From JACDAL01 sp963849115 (GTDB lineage Bacteria > Actinomycetota > CADDZG01 > WHSQ01), in the NCBI GenBank assembly GCA_963849115.1, contig CAWKGK010000001.1, positions 186,001 to 250,000 of the forward strand: 64,000 bases of DNA, in the 5' to 3' direction. Both the position numbers and the translations under genes were made by a program. This document shows positions 9,408 to 17,549 of the stretch, one piece after another. The notes beneath the pieces were generated by a model. That model was given only the letters and a program-made list of their open reading frames with translations. It searched no databases and was not told the origin of the DNA. Each line of letters starts with the position of its first letter. Positions within the stretch are counted from its first letter, which is position 1.

Positions 9408-10210
9408 CTAACGCTGGGGCCGAGCCCCCGCAGGTAACGGGCAACCTCCGGCAGCACTGTGCTCGCATCACCCCTCAGCCCGCACTCGAGCGCCATGTAG
9501 CCGTCGAAGCCGATGTCGTTCAGGGCCGCCAGGGCCCCGGCGAAGTCCACGTGGCCGGTCCCGGGATGGGCCCGGTTGCTGTCGGCGAGATGGACGTGCC
9601 TCAAATGGTCGCCGGCGGCCCGGATCGATCCCGGCGGATCATCCTCCTCCACGTTCATGTGGAACAGGTCGCCCATCACTTTCACCGAGTCAAGCCCAAC
9701 CTCGTCGCACAACGCCATGCCTTGCGACAGCGAGTTCACCATGTGGTCCTCGTAGCGATTGAGAGGCTCGAGATAGACGAACACGCCCTCACGGGAGGCG
9801 TGCTCACCGAGCGCGGTGAGACCCTCGACAAGCACCGCCCGGTCCTCTGCCTCGCTGCGGGGAGCCGCGTAAGGTGGGAGCCGCGCGGAGAACATCCCGT
9901 AGGAAGCCGGAGTAATCGCCCCCTCACCCCCGATTTCCGACATCACCGAGAGAAGCGACTTCATGTTCTCGATGGCGTCCCTTCGCTTGTCTGCGTCGAA
10001 GTCGCCGATGAAATGGTCCATGATCACGCACACGGTCGGCATCGCGGCCCCCGCTCGCCGCGCCGCCCGAAGCTCGTCGAGCCGGGCTTGGAAGGCGAAG
10101 TCACCGCGCCCGTGCAACTCGATCGCGTCGTAGCCCCAGCTCTGCAAGTGCTCCCATTTCTGAACCAGGCTTTCGCCCGGAATGAGATGTTCCTGACAGG
10201 AGAGCTTCAC
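9404..10210 (-). CDS. Sugar phosphate isomerase/epimerase (TIM barrel)
   Basis: A 268-residue xylose-isomerase-like TIM-barrel protein (AP endonuclease 2 fold, D-tagatose 3-epimerase type). The four expected metal ligands are visible in order: Glu in YLEPLNR, Asp in MGDLFHMN, His in HVHLADSNR and Glu in ALECGL. It probably interconverts a keto sugar or a hydroxypyruvate-type intermediate in the cytoplasm. It starts at GTG 10210, 10 bp after the dehydrogenase gene, and is the last gene of the second sugar-importer operon. The exact substrate cannot be read from sequence. Confidence 0.8.
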   Translation of the reverse strand: MKLSCQEHLIPGESLVQKWEHLQSWGYDAIELHGRGDFAFQARLDELRAARRAGAAMPTVCVIMDHFIGDFDADKRRDAIENMKSLLSVMSEIGGEGAITPASYGMFSARLPPYAAPRSEAEDRAVLVEGLTALGEHASREGVFVYLEPLNRYEDHMVNSLSQGMALCDEVGLDSVKVMGDLFHMNVEEDDPPGSIRAAGDHLRHVHLADSNRAHPGTGHVDFAGALAALNDIGFDGYMALECGLRGDASTVLPEVARYLRGLGPSVR

Positions 10211-10220
10211 TCGCGTCCCA

Positions 10221-11249
10221 TTAGAACCGCAGCACTACCTGCACGGTTTCTGCAGCGCGCTCATCCAGCAGCTCGAAAGCCAGTGCCGCGTCCTCAAAGG
10301 AAAAGGTGTGGCTGACGAGTGACTCGAAGTCGATCTTTCCCTCAGCTTGCAGGGCCATGACCGTGCTCCTCAAGCGTGCCTCGTTCCAGCGATGATCGAG
10401 CCGAGGGCTCACGCCCGATATCTGCGAACATACGACCTCAACCCTGTTGTGATGGAACTCTTCTCCGAGAAAGAGCGCCGATCCCCTTCCCTGGAAGAAG
10501 CCCGAAGCGACGACTCGGGAGTTGTACGAAACTGCCCGTATGGCCTCATGAAGCGCGGGATAGACGCCGGTCAGCTCGATGCAGACGTCCGCCCCCCTGC
10601 CCCCAGTAAGCCCTTTGATCGTCTCGGCCGCCCCGGGGGCATCGATCACATAATCGGCTCCGAGCCGGGAGGAGATCTCGCGGCGATGCGGGATGCCGTC
10701 GACGGCAATCACCCGGGCCCCGTTGCTACGAGCAAGCTGCATGGCTATCAGCCCCGGAACGCCTTGGCCGAAAACCGCGACCATCTCTCCCACATGGATG
10801 TCGGCATCGAGCACCGAGTTGAGAGCAATTGCGCCGATCTGGGAGAACACACCGTTGATGGGATCACTCCCGGCAGCAAGGAGTCTCGACGCTGCGTCGT
10901 CCTCGGACATGATGTGGGTGGTGCGATGCCCCCACGCCCCCCACACGATGTCCCCCTCCCCGACGCCACTCACCTCTGAGCCCAGCTCGACGATCTGCCC
11001 GACCTCTTCGTAGCCCCACCCTTCCACCGGATAGGTGAAGCTTGCAGTGTCCTGGCGGAAGATCCTCCGCTCCTCGTCCCAGCGTTTGCTCAGGTAGGGG
11101 TTCGAGCCGCGATAGGCCGTTAGCTCGGTTCCCGCGGAGATACCCGAGTAGAGCGTCTGGACGCGCACCTCGGTCGGCCCCAGTACAGGGTCCTCGTACT
11201 CGGTGATTCCAACTTGGCGTGGCGCCATGAAGGCTACGACTCGTCCCAT
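10221..11249 (-). CDS. MDR-family dehydrogenase lacking the usual zinc site
   Basis: A medium-chain dehydrogenase/reductase (342 aa) with a GroES-like N-terminal half and a Rossmann half (VFGQGVPGLIAMQLARSNGA, GGRGADVCIELTG). The usual catalytic zinc ligands are missing: the Cys position reads SGISAGTE and the GHE motif reads GWGYEE. This matches the MDR branch that includes the bacteriochlorophyllide dehydrogenase BchC and many uncharacterised proteins in sugar clusters. It probably oxidises a sugar or polyol hydroxyl with NAD(P). It follows the MalG-type gene by 21 bp and precedes the isomerase by 10 bp, in the second sugar operon. Confidence 0.75.
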   Translation of the reverse strand: MGRVVAFMAPRQVGITEYEDPVLGPTEVRVQTLYSGISAGTELTAYRGSNPYLSKRWDEERRIFRQDTASFTYPVEGWGYEEVGQIVELGSEVSGVGEGDIVWGAWGHRTTHIMSEDDAASRLLAAGSDPINGVFSQIGAIALNSVLDADIHVGEMVAVFGQGVPGLIAMQLARSNGARVIAVDGIPHRREISSRLGADYVIDAPGAAETIKGLTGGRGADVCIELTGVYPALHEAIRAVSYNSRVVASGFFQGRGSALFLGEEFHHNRVEVVCSQISGVSPRLDHRWNEARLRSTVMALQAEGKIDFESLVSHTFSFEDAALAFELLDERAAETVQVVLRF

Positions 11250-11270
11250 CGGCTCGCTCCCCGCGCAGAC

Positions 11271-12140
11271 CTATTTGATGCCTGTCAGCGCGATGCCCTG
11301 CACTATGTAGCGCTGGGCCGCCGCGTAGACGATGACCAACGGTATCAAACCCACCACATTGCCGGCCATGAGCCGCTCCCAGTCGCTGTTGTACTGATCG
11401 TTGAGCAGCGCGAGGCCCACCGGCAGGGTGAATTTGGAGTCGGTGCTGAGATAGATCAGGGGGCCGAGGAAATCGCTCCACGTCCAGATGAACAGAAACA
11501 CGGCAAAAGTGGCTAGAGCAGGCTTCGACAGAGGCAGGATGATGTCCCAGTAGATGCGCCAATAGCCGGCACCGTCGACACGTGCCGCTTCCTCGAGCTC
11601 GCGCGGCAAGCTCAGGAAGAACTGCCGCAGCATGAAGATGCCGATCGCGCTGGCCAGAGCGGGGAGTATGAGGGAGGAGTGAGTGTCGAGAAGGCCCAGG
11701 TTCTGCATCATGATGTAGGTAGGGATGGTGTTGACGATGTCCGGCACCATCATCGAGCCAAGATAGAGGTAGAAGATTAGATCGCGTCCGGGAAAGTCGA
11801 GCCGCGCGAAGGCGTAGGCCGACATCGAGCAGAACAGCAGCTGGCCCACTACGGCAAAGGCAACGATCTTGAACGAGTTGAAGATCCACAAGTTCCAGTA
11901 CTCAAAGCTCGTCCACAGGCTAGTATAGTTGCTCCACTGCAGCTCGGCCGGTATCCATTGCGGCGGGAACACGAACACCTCGAAGCTCTGCTTCAGAGAT
12001 GTCGACAGCATCCATGCGAACGGCAGCAGCGAGATAAGAGCCAAGAGGATGAGGGCCGCGTAGGCGATCGTCCGGCGCAGAATGTTGCCGGTATTGGCGG
12101 ACCGCTTTCGGGGCGTAAGGCGGGCATCAGCCAAGCTCAT
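11271..12140 (-). CDS. Sugar ABC transporter permease, MalG type (second set)
   Basis: A 289-residue permease with about six membrane segments and an EAA loop LEEAARVDGAGYWRIYWDII, typical of MalG/UgpE. The SDFLGPLIYL segment after it is also usual for the family. Its ATG at 12140 lies inside the end of the MalF-type gene (14-bp overlap), so the two are translated together. It has no ATPase in its own operon. Its C-terminus matches the family (YAAAQRYIVQGIALTGIK). Confidence 0.9.
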   Translation of the reverse strand: MSLADARLTPRKRSANTGNILRRTIAYAALILLALISLLPFAWMLSTSLKQSFEVFVFPPQWIPAELQWSNYTSLWTSFEYWNLWIFNSFKIVAFAVVGQLLFCSMSAYAFARLDFPGRDLIFYLYLGSMMVPDIVNTIPTYIMMQNLGLLDTHSSLILPALASAIGIFMLRQFFLSLPRELEEAARVDGAGYWRIYWDIILPLSKPALATFAVFLFIWTWSDFLGPLIYLSTDSKFTLPVGLALLNDQYNSDWERLMAGNVVGLIPLVIVYAAAQRYIVQGIALTGIK

Positions 12141-13092
12141 AGTGAACTCTCTTGTTCAAAAGCTTGAACTGGATGAAGGTCACGATTGCGAGGATCAGGA
12201 ACAGCACCCAGGCCATCGCCGCGGCATAACCCATGTGGAAGAAGCGGAAGGCCTGTTGATAGACGTAGTACATGTATGTATAGGTGCAGGTCCCAGGCCC
12301 CCCCTGAGTCATCAGATAAGCGGTATCGAAGACTTGAAACGACCCCAGCATCGAGGTCACGGCAACGAAGAAGGTCGTGGGGCTGAGAAGCGGCCAGGTG
12401 ATGTCCTTGAACTGGCGCCATTTGCCTGCTCCGTCGAGTTGAGCGGCCTCGTAGAGATGATTGGGGATCGATTGGAGCCCCGCCAGGAACAGCGTCATGT
12501 TCCAGCCCAAGCCCTTCCATACGCTCACCAAGGTGATGGCCGGCAACGCAGTGTTGCAGGTGTCGAGCCAGGCCACCGGATTGACGCCGAACCATCCGAG
12601 GAAGCCATTGAGGAGGCCAAAGTCCGGGCTGTAAATCCACCGAAAGATGATGGCCACGGCGACCATCGAGGCGATGTAGGGAAAGAAATACGCGGTCCGA
12701 AAGAAGGTCAGCCCTCTTATCTTCGTGTTGGCCGCCAGAGCCAGCGACAAGGACAGGATGATGGTCGCCGGCATGAACATCAACACGAAGATCACGGTGT
12801 TCTCGAGCGTGATGAAAAAGAGCTCGTCTTGGAACAGCTGCATGTAGTTGTCGAAGCCCACGAACACAGGGGGGGTGATCAGGTCCCAACGGTGAAGACT
12901 GACGATGAACGACACGATGACCACAAGAACGATGAAGATCAGGCTGTGGACGAGGGCCGGGGTGATGAAGAGATAGCCGGCCAGGGTCTCCTTACGAGTC
13001 CATCTTTTCCAGCGCGATGGTTTGCGCCGGCGCCCGGCGGCTGCAGCAGCCGCAGCCGCCGGTGCGGTCGTAACCTGCTCGGTTGAGGCCAC
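12127..13092 (-). CDS. Sugar ABC transporter permease, MalF type (second set)
   Basis: A 321-residue permease with an Ala-rich and basic N-terminal tail (a run of eight Ala, then RRRKPSRWKRW) followed by six membrane segments. The EAA loop reads LYEAAQLDGAGKWRQFKDIT and is followed by the TQGGPG segment of the MalF/UgpA family. It starts with GTG at 13092, 12 bp after the binding protein. With the MalG-type gene it forms the channel of the second importer. Confidence 0.9.
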   Translation of the reverse strand: MASTEQVTTAPAAAAAAAAGRRRKPSRWKRWTRKETLAGYLFITPALVHSLIFIVLVVIVSFIVSLHRWDLITPPVFVGFDNYMQLFQDELFFITLENTVIFVLMFMPATIILSLSLALAANTKIRGLTFFRTAYFFPYIASMVAVAIIFRWIYSPDFGLLNGFLGWFGVNPVAWLDTCNTALPAITLVSVWKGLGWNMTLFLAGLQSIPNHLYEAAQLDGAGKWRQFKDITWPLLSPTTFFVAVTSMLGSFQVFDTAYLMTQGGPGTCTYTYMYYVYQQAFRFFHMGYAAAMAWVLFLILAIVTFIQFKLLNKRVHYELG

Positions 13093-13104
13093 AGAGACCC
13101 GGCC

Positions 13105-14430
13105 TTACTGCTGGTCCTGAGCCTGCTGGAGCTGTTCGTCGACCTTGTCGCAGACGTCCGGCAAGACCTCGGCTGCGGTCTTTTCACCAGACCAAACGGG
13201 GTCGATGCCCCGATCGATCGTGTTCAGATACACGGGGAAATCAACAACGTAGGGCGCCTTGTGGGCGGTGGGAAGCGACTGCAGGAACGGCTCTAGCGTG
13301 TTGTGTTGCTTCACGATGGGATCATTCTTGAAGCTGGGTGCAAGAGCCAGCTTCTTGCGGGCCGGGATTCCCTGAGCATTCTCGAGCAGCACCTGGGAGG
13401 CTTCCTTGGAAACCATGTACTTGAGGAACTCCCACGCGTTCTCCTCGCTGTCGGAGCCCTTGGCGATGGCGAACATCGCGAGATGGAAGAAGTTCGCCCG
13501 GCCTTCTGAGCCCTTGGGCACAGGCGCCACCGCCCAGTTGACCCGGTCGCCCGCCTCTTGGAGTTCGTACGCGGCCCAGCGCCCGGCGTCGATGAACATC
13601 CCCACCCTGCCTGAGAGCATCAGCTGGACCGGGCTCTGGCCCTCGAGCTGGCTCGGTGTGGGCGAGATGCCCTCATTGATGAGGTCGGCGATGCCCTGGA
13701 TAGCGGCGGTCGCTTCGGGACTGTCGATCGTGCACCGGGAGGCATCCTTGCTGAGGACGTCACCCCCGTTGGCCCAGATCGAGTTGAAAACCGGAGCGAA
13801 CCAGGTTCCGTGTGCCGCGCCGAAGACCTTCTTGGCGCCTTCCCCTTCGGTGAGTTGGCGTCCGGCCGAGACGAAGTCCTCCCATGTCCAAGAGGCATCC
13901 GGGTAGTCCATGCCCGCGGCATCGAACAAATCACGGTTGTAGTACATGACCTGGGTATCCCAGTTGTCGGTGAGCCCCACCAGCTGCCCGTCGAAAGTTA
14001 AGCCATCGAGAACCTCTGGGTAGAAAGCCTTGAGGTTGAAGTTGTCCCTCTCGACGTACTTGTTGAGGTCGACCGCGTAGCCCTTGGTGACGATGGTCGG
14101 AATGATGATGTCGCCGGAGCCGAAGATGTCGGGAGGATTTCCGGCCGCGATCGAGGTGAAGACCTTCTGATCGTAGCCCTCCGCAGGAATGGTCTGAATC
14201 TTGACCGGGATCTTGGGGTGATCCTCCATGAAGCGCTCGGCGAGCTCCTGGCGGGCGGCTATGGCGCCCGGGTCGTCGGCGGGAAGGGCGACGACGACGG
14301 TGCCGGGAGCCTCATCCGAGCCTCCGCCGCCCGGCCCCCCGGTGAACAGTCCGCAAGCGGGTGCCAAGAGCAGAATCGCCACTGTAAGAGCGGACCTACT
14401 TCCCCTCAGGAATCGAGGCGCCTTTGCCAT
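13105..14430 (-). CDS. Sugar ABC transporter substrate-binding lipoprotein (second set)
   Basis: An extracellular solute-binding lipoprotein (about 441 aa). The N-terminus is a lipoprotein signal: MAKAPRFLRGSR, a hydrophobic core and LLAPAC with the modified Cys near residue 26. Family features include VMYYNRDLFDAAGMDYP, SWTWEDFVSAGRQLT and RVGMFIDAGRWAAYEL. I chose ATG 14430, preceded by a G-rich run; the open frame extends 12 bp to a TTG. It is the first gene of a five-gene operon (binding protein, two permeases, dehydrogenase, isomerase). Only 42% or less of its visible blocks resemble the first binding protein, so the two importers probably have different substrates; that is an impression from reading, not an alignment. 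Confidence 0.88.
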   Translation of the reverse strand: MAKAPRFLRGSRSALTVAILLLAPACGLFTGGPGGGGSDEAPGTVVVALPADDPGAIAARQELAERFMEDHPKIPVKIQTIPAEGYDQKVFTSIAAGNPPDIFGSGDIIIPTIVTKGYAVDLNKYVERDNFNLKAFYPEVLDGLTFDGQLVGLTDNWDTQVMYYNRDLFDAAGMDYPDASWTWEDFVSAGRQLTEGEGAKKVFGAAHGTWFAPVFNSIWANGGDVLSKDASRCTIDSPEATAAIQGIADLINEGISPTPSQLEGQSPVQLMLSGRVGMFIDAGRWAAYELQEAGDRVNWAVAPVPKGSEGRANFFHLAMFAIAKGSDSEENAWEFLKYMVSKEASQVLLENAQGIPARKKLALAPSFKNDPIVKQHNTLEPFLQSLPTAHKAPYVVDFPVYLNTIDRGIDPVWSGEKTAAEVLPDVCDKVDEQLQQAQDQQ

Positions 14431-14455
14431 CTTCCCCCCCAACGAGTCATTGGTT

Positions 14456-14485
14456 TGAGAAACCCTGGACTATGAGAAACCCTGG
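14456..14485. promoter_or_regulatory. Tandem 13-bp direct repeats in divergent promoter region (putative operator)
   Basis: Two identical 13-bp copies of TGAGAAACCCTGG lie at 14456-14468 and 14473-14485, 17 bp apart from start to start. They sit in the 116-bp gap between the divergent second sugar operon (start 14430, minus) and the isomerase-malK pair (start 14547, plus). A 17-bp spacing puts the copies on nearly opposite faces of the helix. Direct repeats at such a place are typical for AraC-type or other carbohydrate regulators, so this may control both operons. No regulator gene lies nearby. Confidence 0.5.
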
Positions 14486-14546
14486 GCAGATCGTACAGGC
14501 TACAGACGCAGTATTGGGATGAGGGTGGTGAAGGCATACTGAGACG

Positions 14547-15515
14547 ATGAAGCTCGGCGTCCTGACCGTCCTCTTCCAGAGCCTGCCTTTGGCACAAGCT
14601 CTGGACAAGCTCGTCGCCCTGGGTGTGGAGGCGGTCGAGCTGGGCACCGGCAACTACCCGGGCAAACATCATTGTGACCCTGAGGAACTACTTGCGGATC
14701 GAGCGCTCGTGAAGGAGCTCAAGTCGTCGATCGAGGATCGCGGGCTCATGATCTCCGCCCTGAGTCAGCACGGCAACCCCCTCCATCCGGACGAGAACGT
14801 GGCGCGCGCCGCTCACGAGACGTGGCGGCACACGGCCGAGCTCGCCGAGCTGCTGGATGTGCGCGTCGTCAACGCCTTCTCAGGCTGCCCCGGCGACCAC
14901 GATGGAGCCCTCTACCCGAACTGGGTGACGTGCCCTTGGCCCGACGATTTCTCTCGCGTGCTCGAGTGGCAGTGGAACGAGAAGCTCATCCCCTACTGGG
15001 CCACCGAGGCCGCGGTCGCTCGAGACCGTGGAGTCAGGATTGCCTTCGAGATGCATCCGGGCTTTGCCGTCTACAATCCCGAGACGCTGTTGCGGCTGCG
15101 CAGTGCAGTCGGAGATCAGATCGGCGCGAATTACGATCCCAGCCATCTCTTCTGGCAGGGAATCGACGCAGTCCAGGCGATCAAGGACCTCGGTCGCTCC
15201 GGAGCTATCTTCCACGTCCACGCCAAGGACACCTACATAGACGCGGCCAACGTGCGATCCAACGGAGTGCTCGATACCAAGCCATACGACCGGCTCATCG
15301 ACCGTTCGTGGTCGTTTCGGACGGTGGGCTTCGGGCAGGGGGCCAAACAGTGGCGGGACATCATCAGCGCGCTGCGGATCGTCGGCTACGACTACGTGAT
15401 GAGCATCGAGCACGAGGACGCTCTCATGTCTATCGACGAGGGGCTCACCAAGGCCGTCGAGCTGCTGCAGTCGTTGATGATCAAGGAAGACACCGGAGCA
15501 ATGTGGTGGGCGTAG
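14547..15515 (+). CDS. Sugar phosphate isomerase/epimerase (TIM barrel, second)
   Basis: A 322-residue xylose-isomerase-like TIM barrel. Likely metal ligands are Glu in IAFEMHPG, Asp in YDPSHLFWQ, His in FHVHAKDT and Glu in MSIEHED. The sequence layout (TGNYPGKHHC near the start, NAFSGCPGDHD, VTCPWPDDF) matches a group often linked to sugar ABC transporters and Gfo/Idh/MocA oxidoreductases. It is cytoplasmic. It lies 22 bp upstream of the MalK-type ATPase gene and probably shares its transcript. Its substrate is not known, but the pairing with the transporter ATPase suggests that it handles an imported sugar. Confidence 0.82.
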   Translation: MKLGVLTVLFQSLPLAQALDKLVALGVEAVELGTGNYPGKHHCDPEELLADRALVKELKSSIEDRGLMISALSQHGNPLHPDENVARAAHETWRHTAELAELLDVRVVNAFSGCPGDHDGALYPNWVTCPWPDDFSRVLEWQWNEKLIPYWATEAAVARDRGVRIAFEMHPGFAVYNPETLLRLRSAVGDQIGANYDPSHLFWQGIDAVQAIKDLGRSGAIFHVHAKDTYIDAANVRSNGVLDTKPYDRLIDRSWSFRTVGFGQGAKQWRDIISALRIVGYDYVMSIEHEDALMSIDEGLTKAVELLQSLMIKEDTGAMWWA

Positions 15516-15537
15516 AGAGAAACCCGGGGGGCGAGGA

Positions 15538-16743
15538 ATGGCCGAGATCGGCATAGAGCAGGTCGACAAGATCTATCCAGATGGCACGGAGGCGGTGACA
15601 TCGGTGGACCTCGACATCGGAGACGGTACTCTGATGGTCCTGGTAGGCCCTTCGGGATGCGGCAAGACGACTCTTCTGCGGATGGTCGCAGGTCTGGAGG
15701 ATGTCTCTGCCGGCACAATTCGGATCGGGGACCGGGTGGTTAACGAGGTCCCGCCCAAGGACCGGGACATTGCCATGGTCTTTCAGAACTATGCCCTCTA
15801 CCCACACATGAGCGTGTTCGACAACATGGCTTACGGGCTCAAGCTCAAGAAGATGGCCAAGAGCGACATCAAGGAAAAGGTGGTCACCACCGCCGCCACC
15901 CTGGGACTCAACGAGCTCTTGCACAAGAAGCCCGGGCAGCTCAGCGGCGGGCAGCGCCAGCGAGTCGCCATGGGACGCGCCATAGTGCGCGAGCCGAAAG
16001 CCTTCCTCATGGACGAGCCGTTGTCGAACCTCGACGCAAAGCTGCGCGTTCAAATGCGTGCGGAGATCTCACACATCCAGAGCCGGATCGGTGTGACCAC
16101 CATGTACGTCACTCACGACCAGACCGAGGCCATGACGATGGGCGACCGCGTCGCGGTCATGAAGAAAGGACTCCTCCAGCAAGTCGACTCGCCTCAGCGC
16201 CTCTATGACCATCCCGTCAATTTGTTCGTGGCAGGTTTCATCGGATCCCCCGCCATGAACCTCGTCGAGGCAGATTTACGGCGATCCAACAGCGGCTACT
16301 CCGTGCAGTTCGGGGGCTTCGACCTGGGCGTCGACGCCGAGACGCTCCGCCGCCACCCGGCGCTGGAGAGCTATGCGGATCGCAGAGTTGTGGTGGGTAT
16401 GCGCCCGGAGGACATCGAGGACGCAGCCCTGGCACCCGGCACCCCTGACGACCGCCGCATCCCGGTCACGGTCGGACTGCGCGAGGCCATGGGGGCAGAG
16501 GTCTATGCGCACTTCCAGATCGACGCCGCCCCCGTGGTGACGGAGGAGATCAAGGAGATCGCAGAGGACACCGGCGAAGAGGCGCTGGGGCTGCTCGAAG
16601 CCCAGGCCGGCGAGAACAAGACGACTTTTGTGGCGAGACTGGGGGCTCGCACCGAAGCGGCCGTGGGCCAGCGAATCGAGGTCGCAATCGACACTCGCAA
16701 TCTCCACTTCTTCGATCCGGAAACCGGCCAGGGAATCTACTGA
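15538..16743 (+). CDS. Sugar ABC transporter ATPase, MalK/UgpC type
   Basis: A 401-residue ATPase with Walker A GPSGCGKTT near residues 37-45, a Q-loop (MVFQNYALYPHM), signature LSGGQRQRVAMGRA, Walker B FLMDEPLSNLDA and switch His in VTHDQTEA. A C-terminal TOBE regulatory region (residues about 240-400) marks it as MalK/UgpC/MsmK rather than a drug-exporter ATPase. There are two permease pairs nearby and only this one ATPase, so it probably energises both. MsmK-type sharing of one ATPase by several sugar importers is known in other Gram-positive bacteria. Confidence 0.9.
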   Translation: MAEIGIEQVDKIYPDGTEAVTSVDLDIGDGTLMVLVGPSGCGKTTLLRMVAGLEDVSAGTIRIGDRVVNEVPPKDRDIAMVFQNYALYPHMSVFDNMAYGLKLKKMAKSDIKEKVVTTAATLGLNELLHKKPGQLSGGQRQRVAMGRAIVREPKAFLMDEPLSNLDAKLRVQMRAEISHIQSRIGVTTMYVTHDQTEAMTMGDRVAVMKKGLLQQVDSPQRLYDHPVNLFVAGFIGSPAMNLVEADLRRSNSGYSVQFGGFDLGVDAETLRRHPALESYADRRVVVGMRPEDIEDAALAPGTPDDRRIPVTVGLREAMGAEVYAHFQIDAAPVVTEEIKEIAEDTGEEALGLLEAQAGENKTTFVARLGARTEAAVGQRIEVAIDTRNLHFFDPETGQGIY

Positions 16744-16761
16744 CTTCTGCCCGGATAATCG

Positions 16762-17412
16762 TCAGCGTTTGTTGTGCTTCCGCTTGTCCTTAGACTTGGG
16801 GCTAGGCTTGCGTTCGGGCTTGGGTGGGCCGAAGCACGCGTCCCACATCCCCCGCCGGGTTGCTTTTGCGGTTCTCTGCGCCTGAGCGAAGAGGTCGGAG
16901 TAGCGAGTGTTGGGCCGCAGGTTCGAGGCGGTTGCATACCCGCTGCTCACCAGCGCTCTGTTGAACAGAGAGCCTCTGTGCCAGACGTAAGCGAGTAGCC
17001 TCCCGTCCCCATCTTCCTTGTCAATGTCGAGCTCTAACCGGACGCGATCCCCCTCCAGCCGGAGGCTGGTTTCTTTGGCGGCCTCGGGCGCGAAGCACTC
17101 GGCCGCCTCGCTCTCACCGACGAGTTCCGGGGCGTTGATTCCGATCAGGTGAACGGCGCGAGAATCTCCTGCAACCCGCACCTCGATGGTGTCTCCGTCG
17201 ATTACCCGCGAGACATACCTGCCCCGGATATGAGTCCTCTCGCTCGGCGCTCGAGACCACCTGTGGGCGATTCCGCCGTCTGCGGGGGGTGTTGCAAGAA
17301 TTCGCCCCGCCCCGCCGGCGGGGGAGCAGGAAACGCCGAGCAGCGCCACAATCGCGACCGCTCGCGCCATACGCAGCGCCGAACTACCTCTCGTGCCTCG
17401 ATTTGGACTCAC
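16762..17412 (-). CDS. Thermonuclease-like (SNase) lipoprotein
   Basis: A staphylococcal-nuclease-like protein (216 aa). The OB-fold core shows SRVIDGDTIEV, VHLIGINAPE and GRLLAYVWHRGSLFNRAL, including the Asp and Arg positions used for calcium and phosphate binding. The N-terminus is a probable lipoprotein signal (hydrophobic core then LLGVSC), so it should be anchored outside the membrane and degrade extracellular DNA or RNA. The C-terminus is very basic (KPERKPSPKSKDKRKHNKR). The GTG at 17412 has a GGGGGTGG site upstream; ATG at 17370 is an alternative. It converges with the malK gene, 18 bp between stops. Confidence 0.82.
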   Translation of the reverse strand: MSPNRGTRGSSALRMARAVAIVALLGVSCSPAGGAGRILATPPADGGIAHRWSRAPSERTHIRGRYVSRVIDGDTIEVRVAGDSRAVHLIGINAPELVGESEAAECFAPEAAKETSLRLEGDRVRLELDIDKEDGDGRLLAYVWHRGSLFNRALVSSGYATASNLRPNTRYSDLFAQAQRTAKATRRGMWDACFGPPKPERKPSPKSKDKRKHNKR

Positions 17413-17497
17413 CTAACAGCCACCCCCATTGACGAACAGGCCTCAGCGCGCCTATGGAGATCATGCTGGAACCAAGTCACCTCCTCAATACGCAATA

Positions 17498-17516
17498 AGG
17501 GCCGCCGGGAGGCCCT
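17498..17516 (-). terminator. Possible terminator hairpin after Gfo/Idh/MocA gene
   Basis: A 6-bp perfect stem (AGGGCC/GGCCCT) with a 7-nt loop lies 34 bp downstream of the stop of the minus-strand run that ends at 17550. On the minus strand it is followed by TTATT, a weak U-tract. It is the only such hairpin in this gap (17413-17549), so it may end the long ABC-GH1 transcript. The tail is poor, so this is tentative. Confidence 0.4.
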
Positions 17517-17549
17517 GGGAACGTTAGCGCTGCTGTCTCGGAGTCGCCA

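Noticed and set aside
12082..13086. 334-codon open frame on the plus strand across the second permease pair
   Set aside because: It lies antisense to conserved permease genes and its composition (His, Glu, Arg rich without motifs) is that of a shadow frame.
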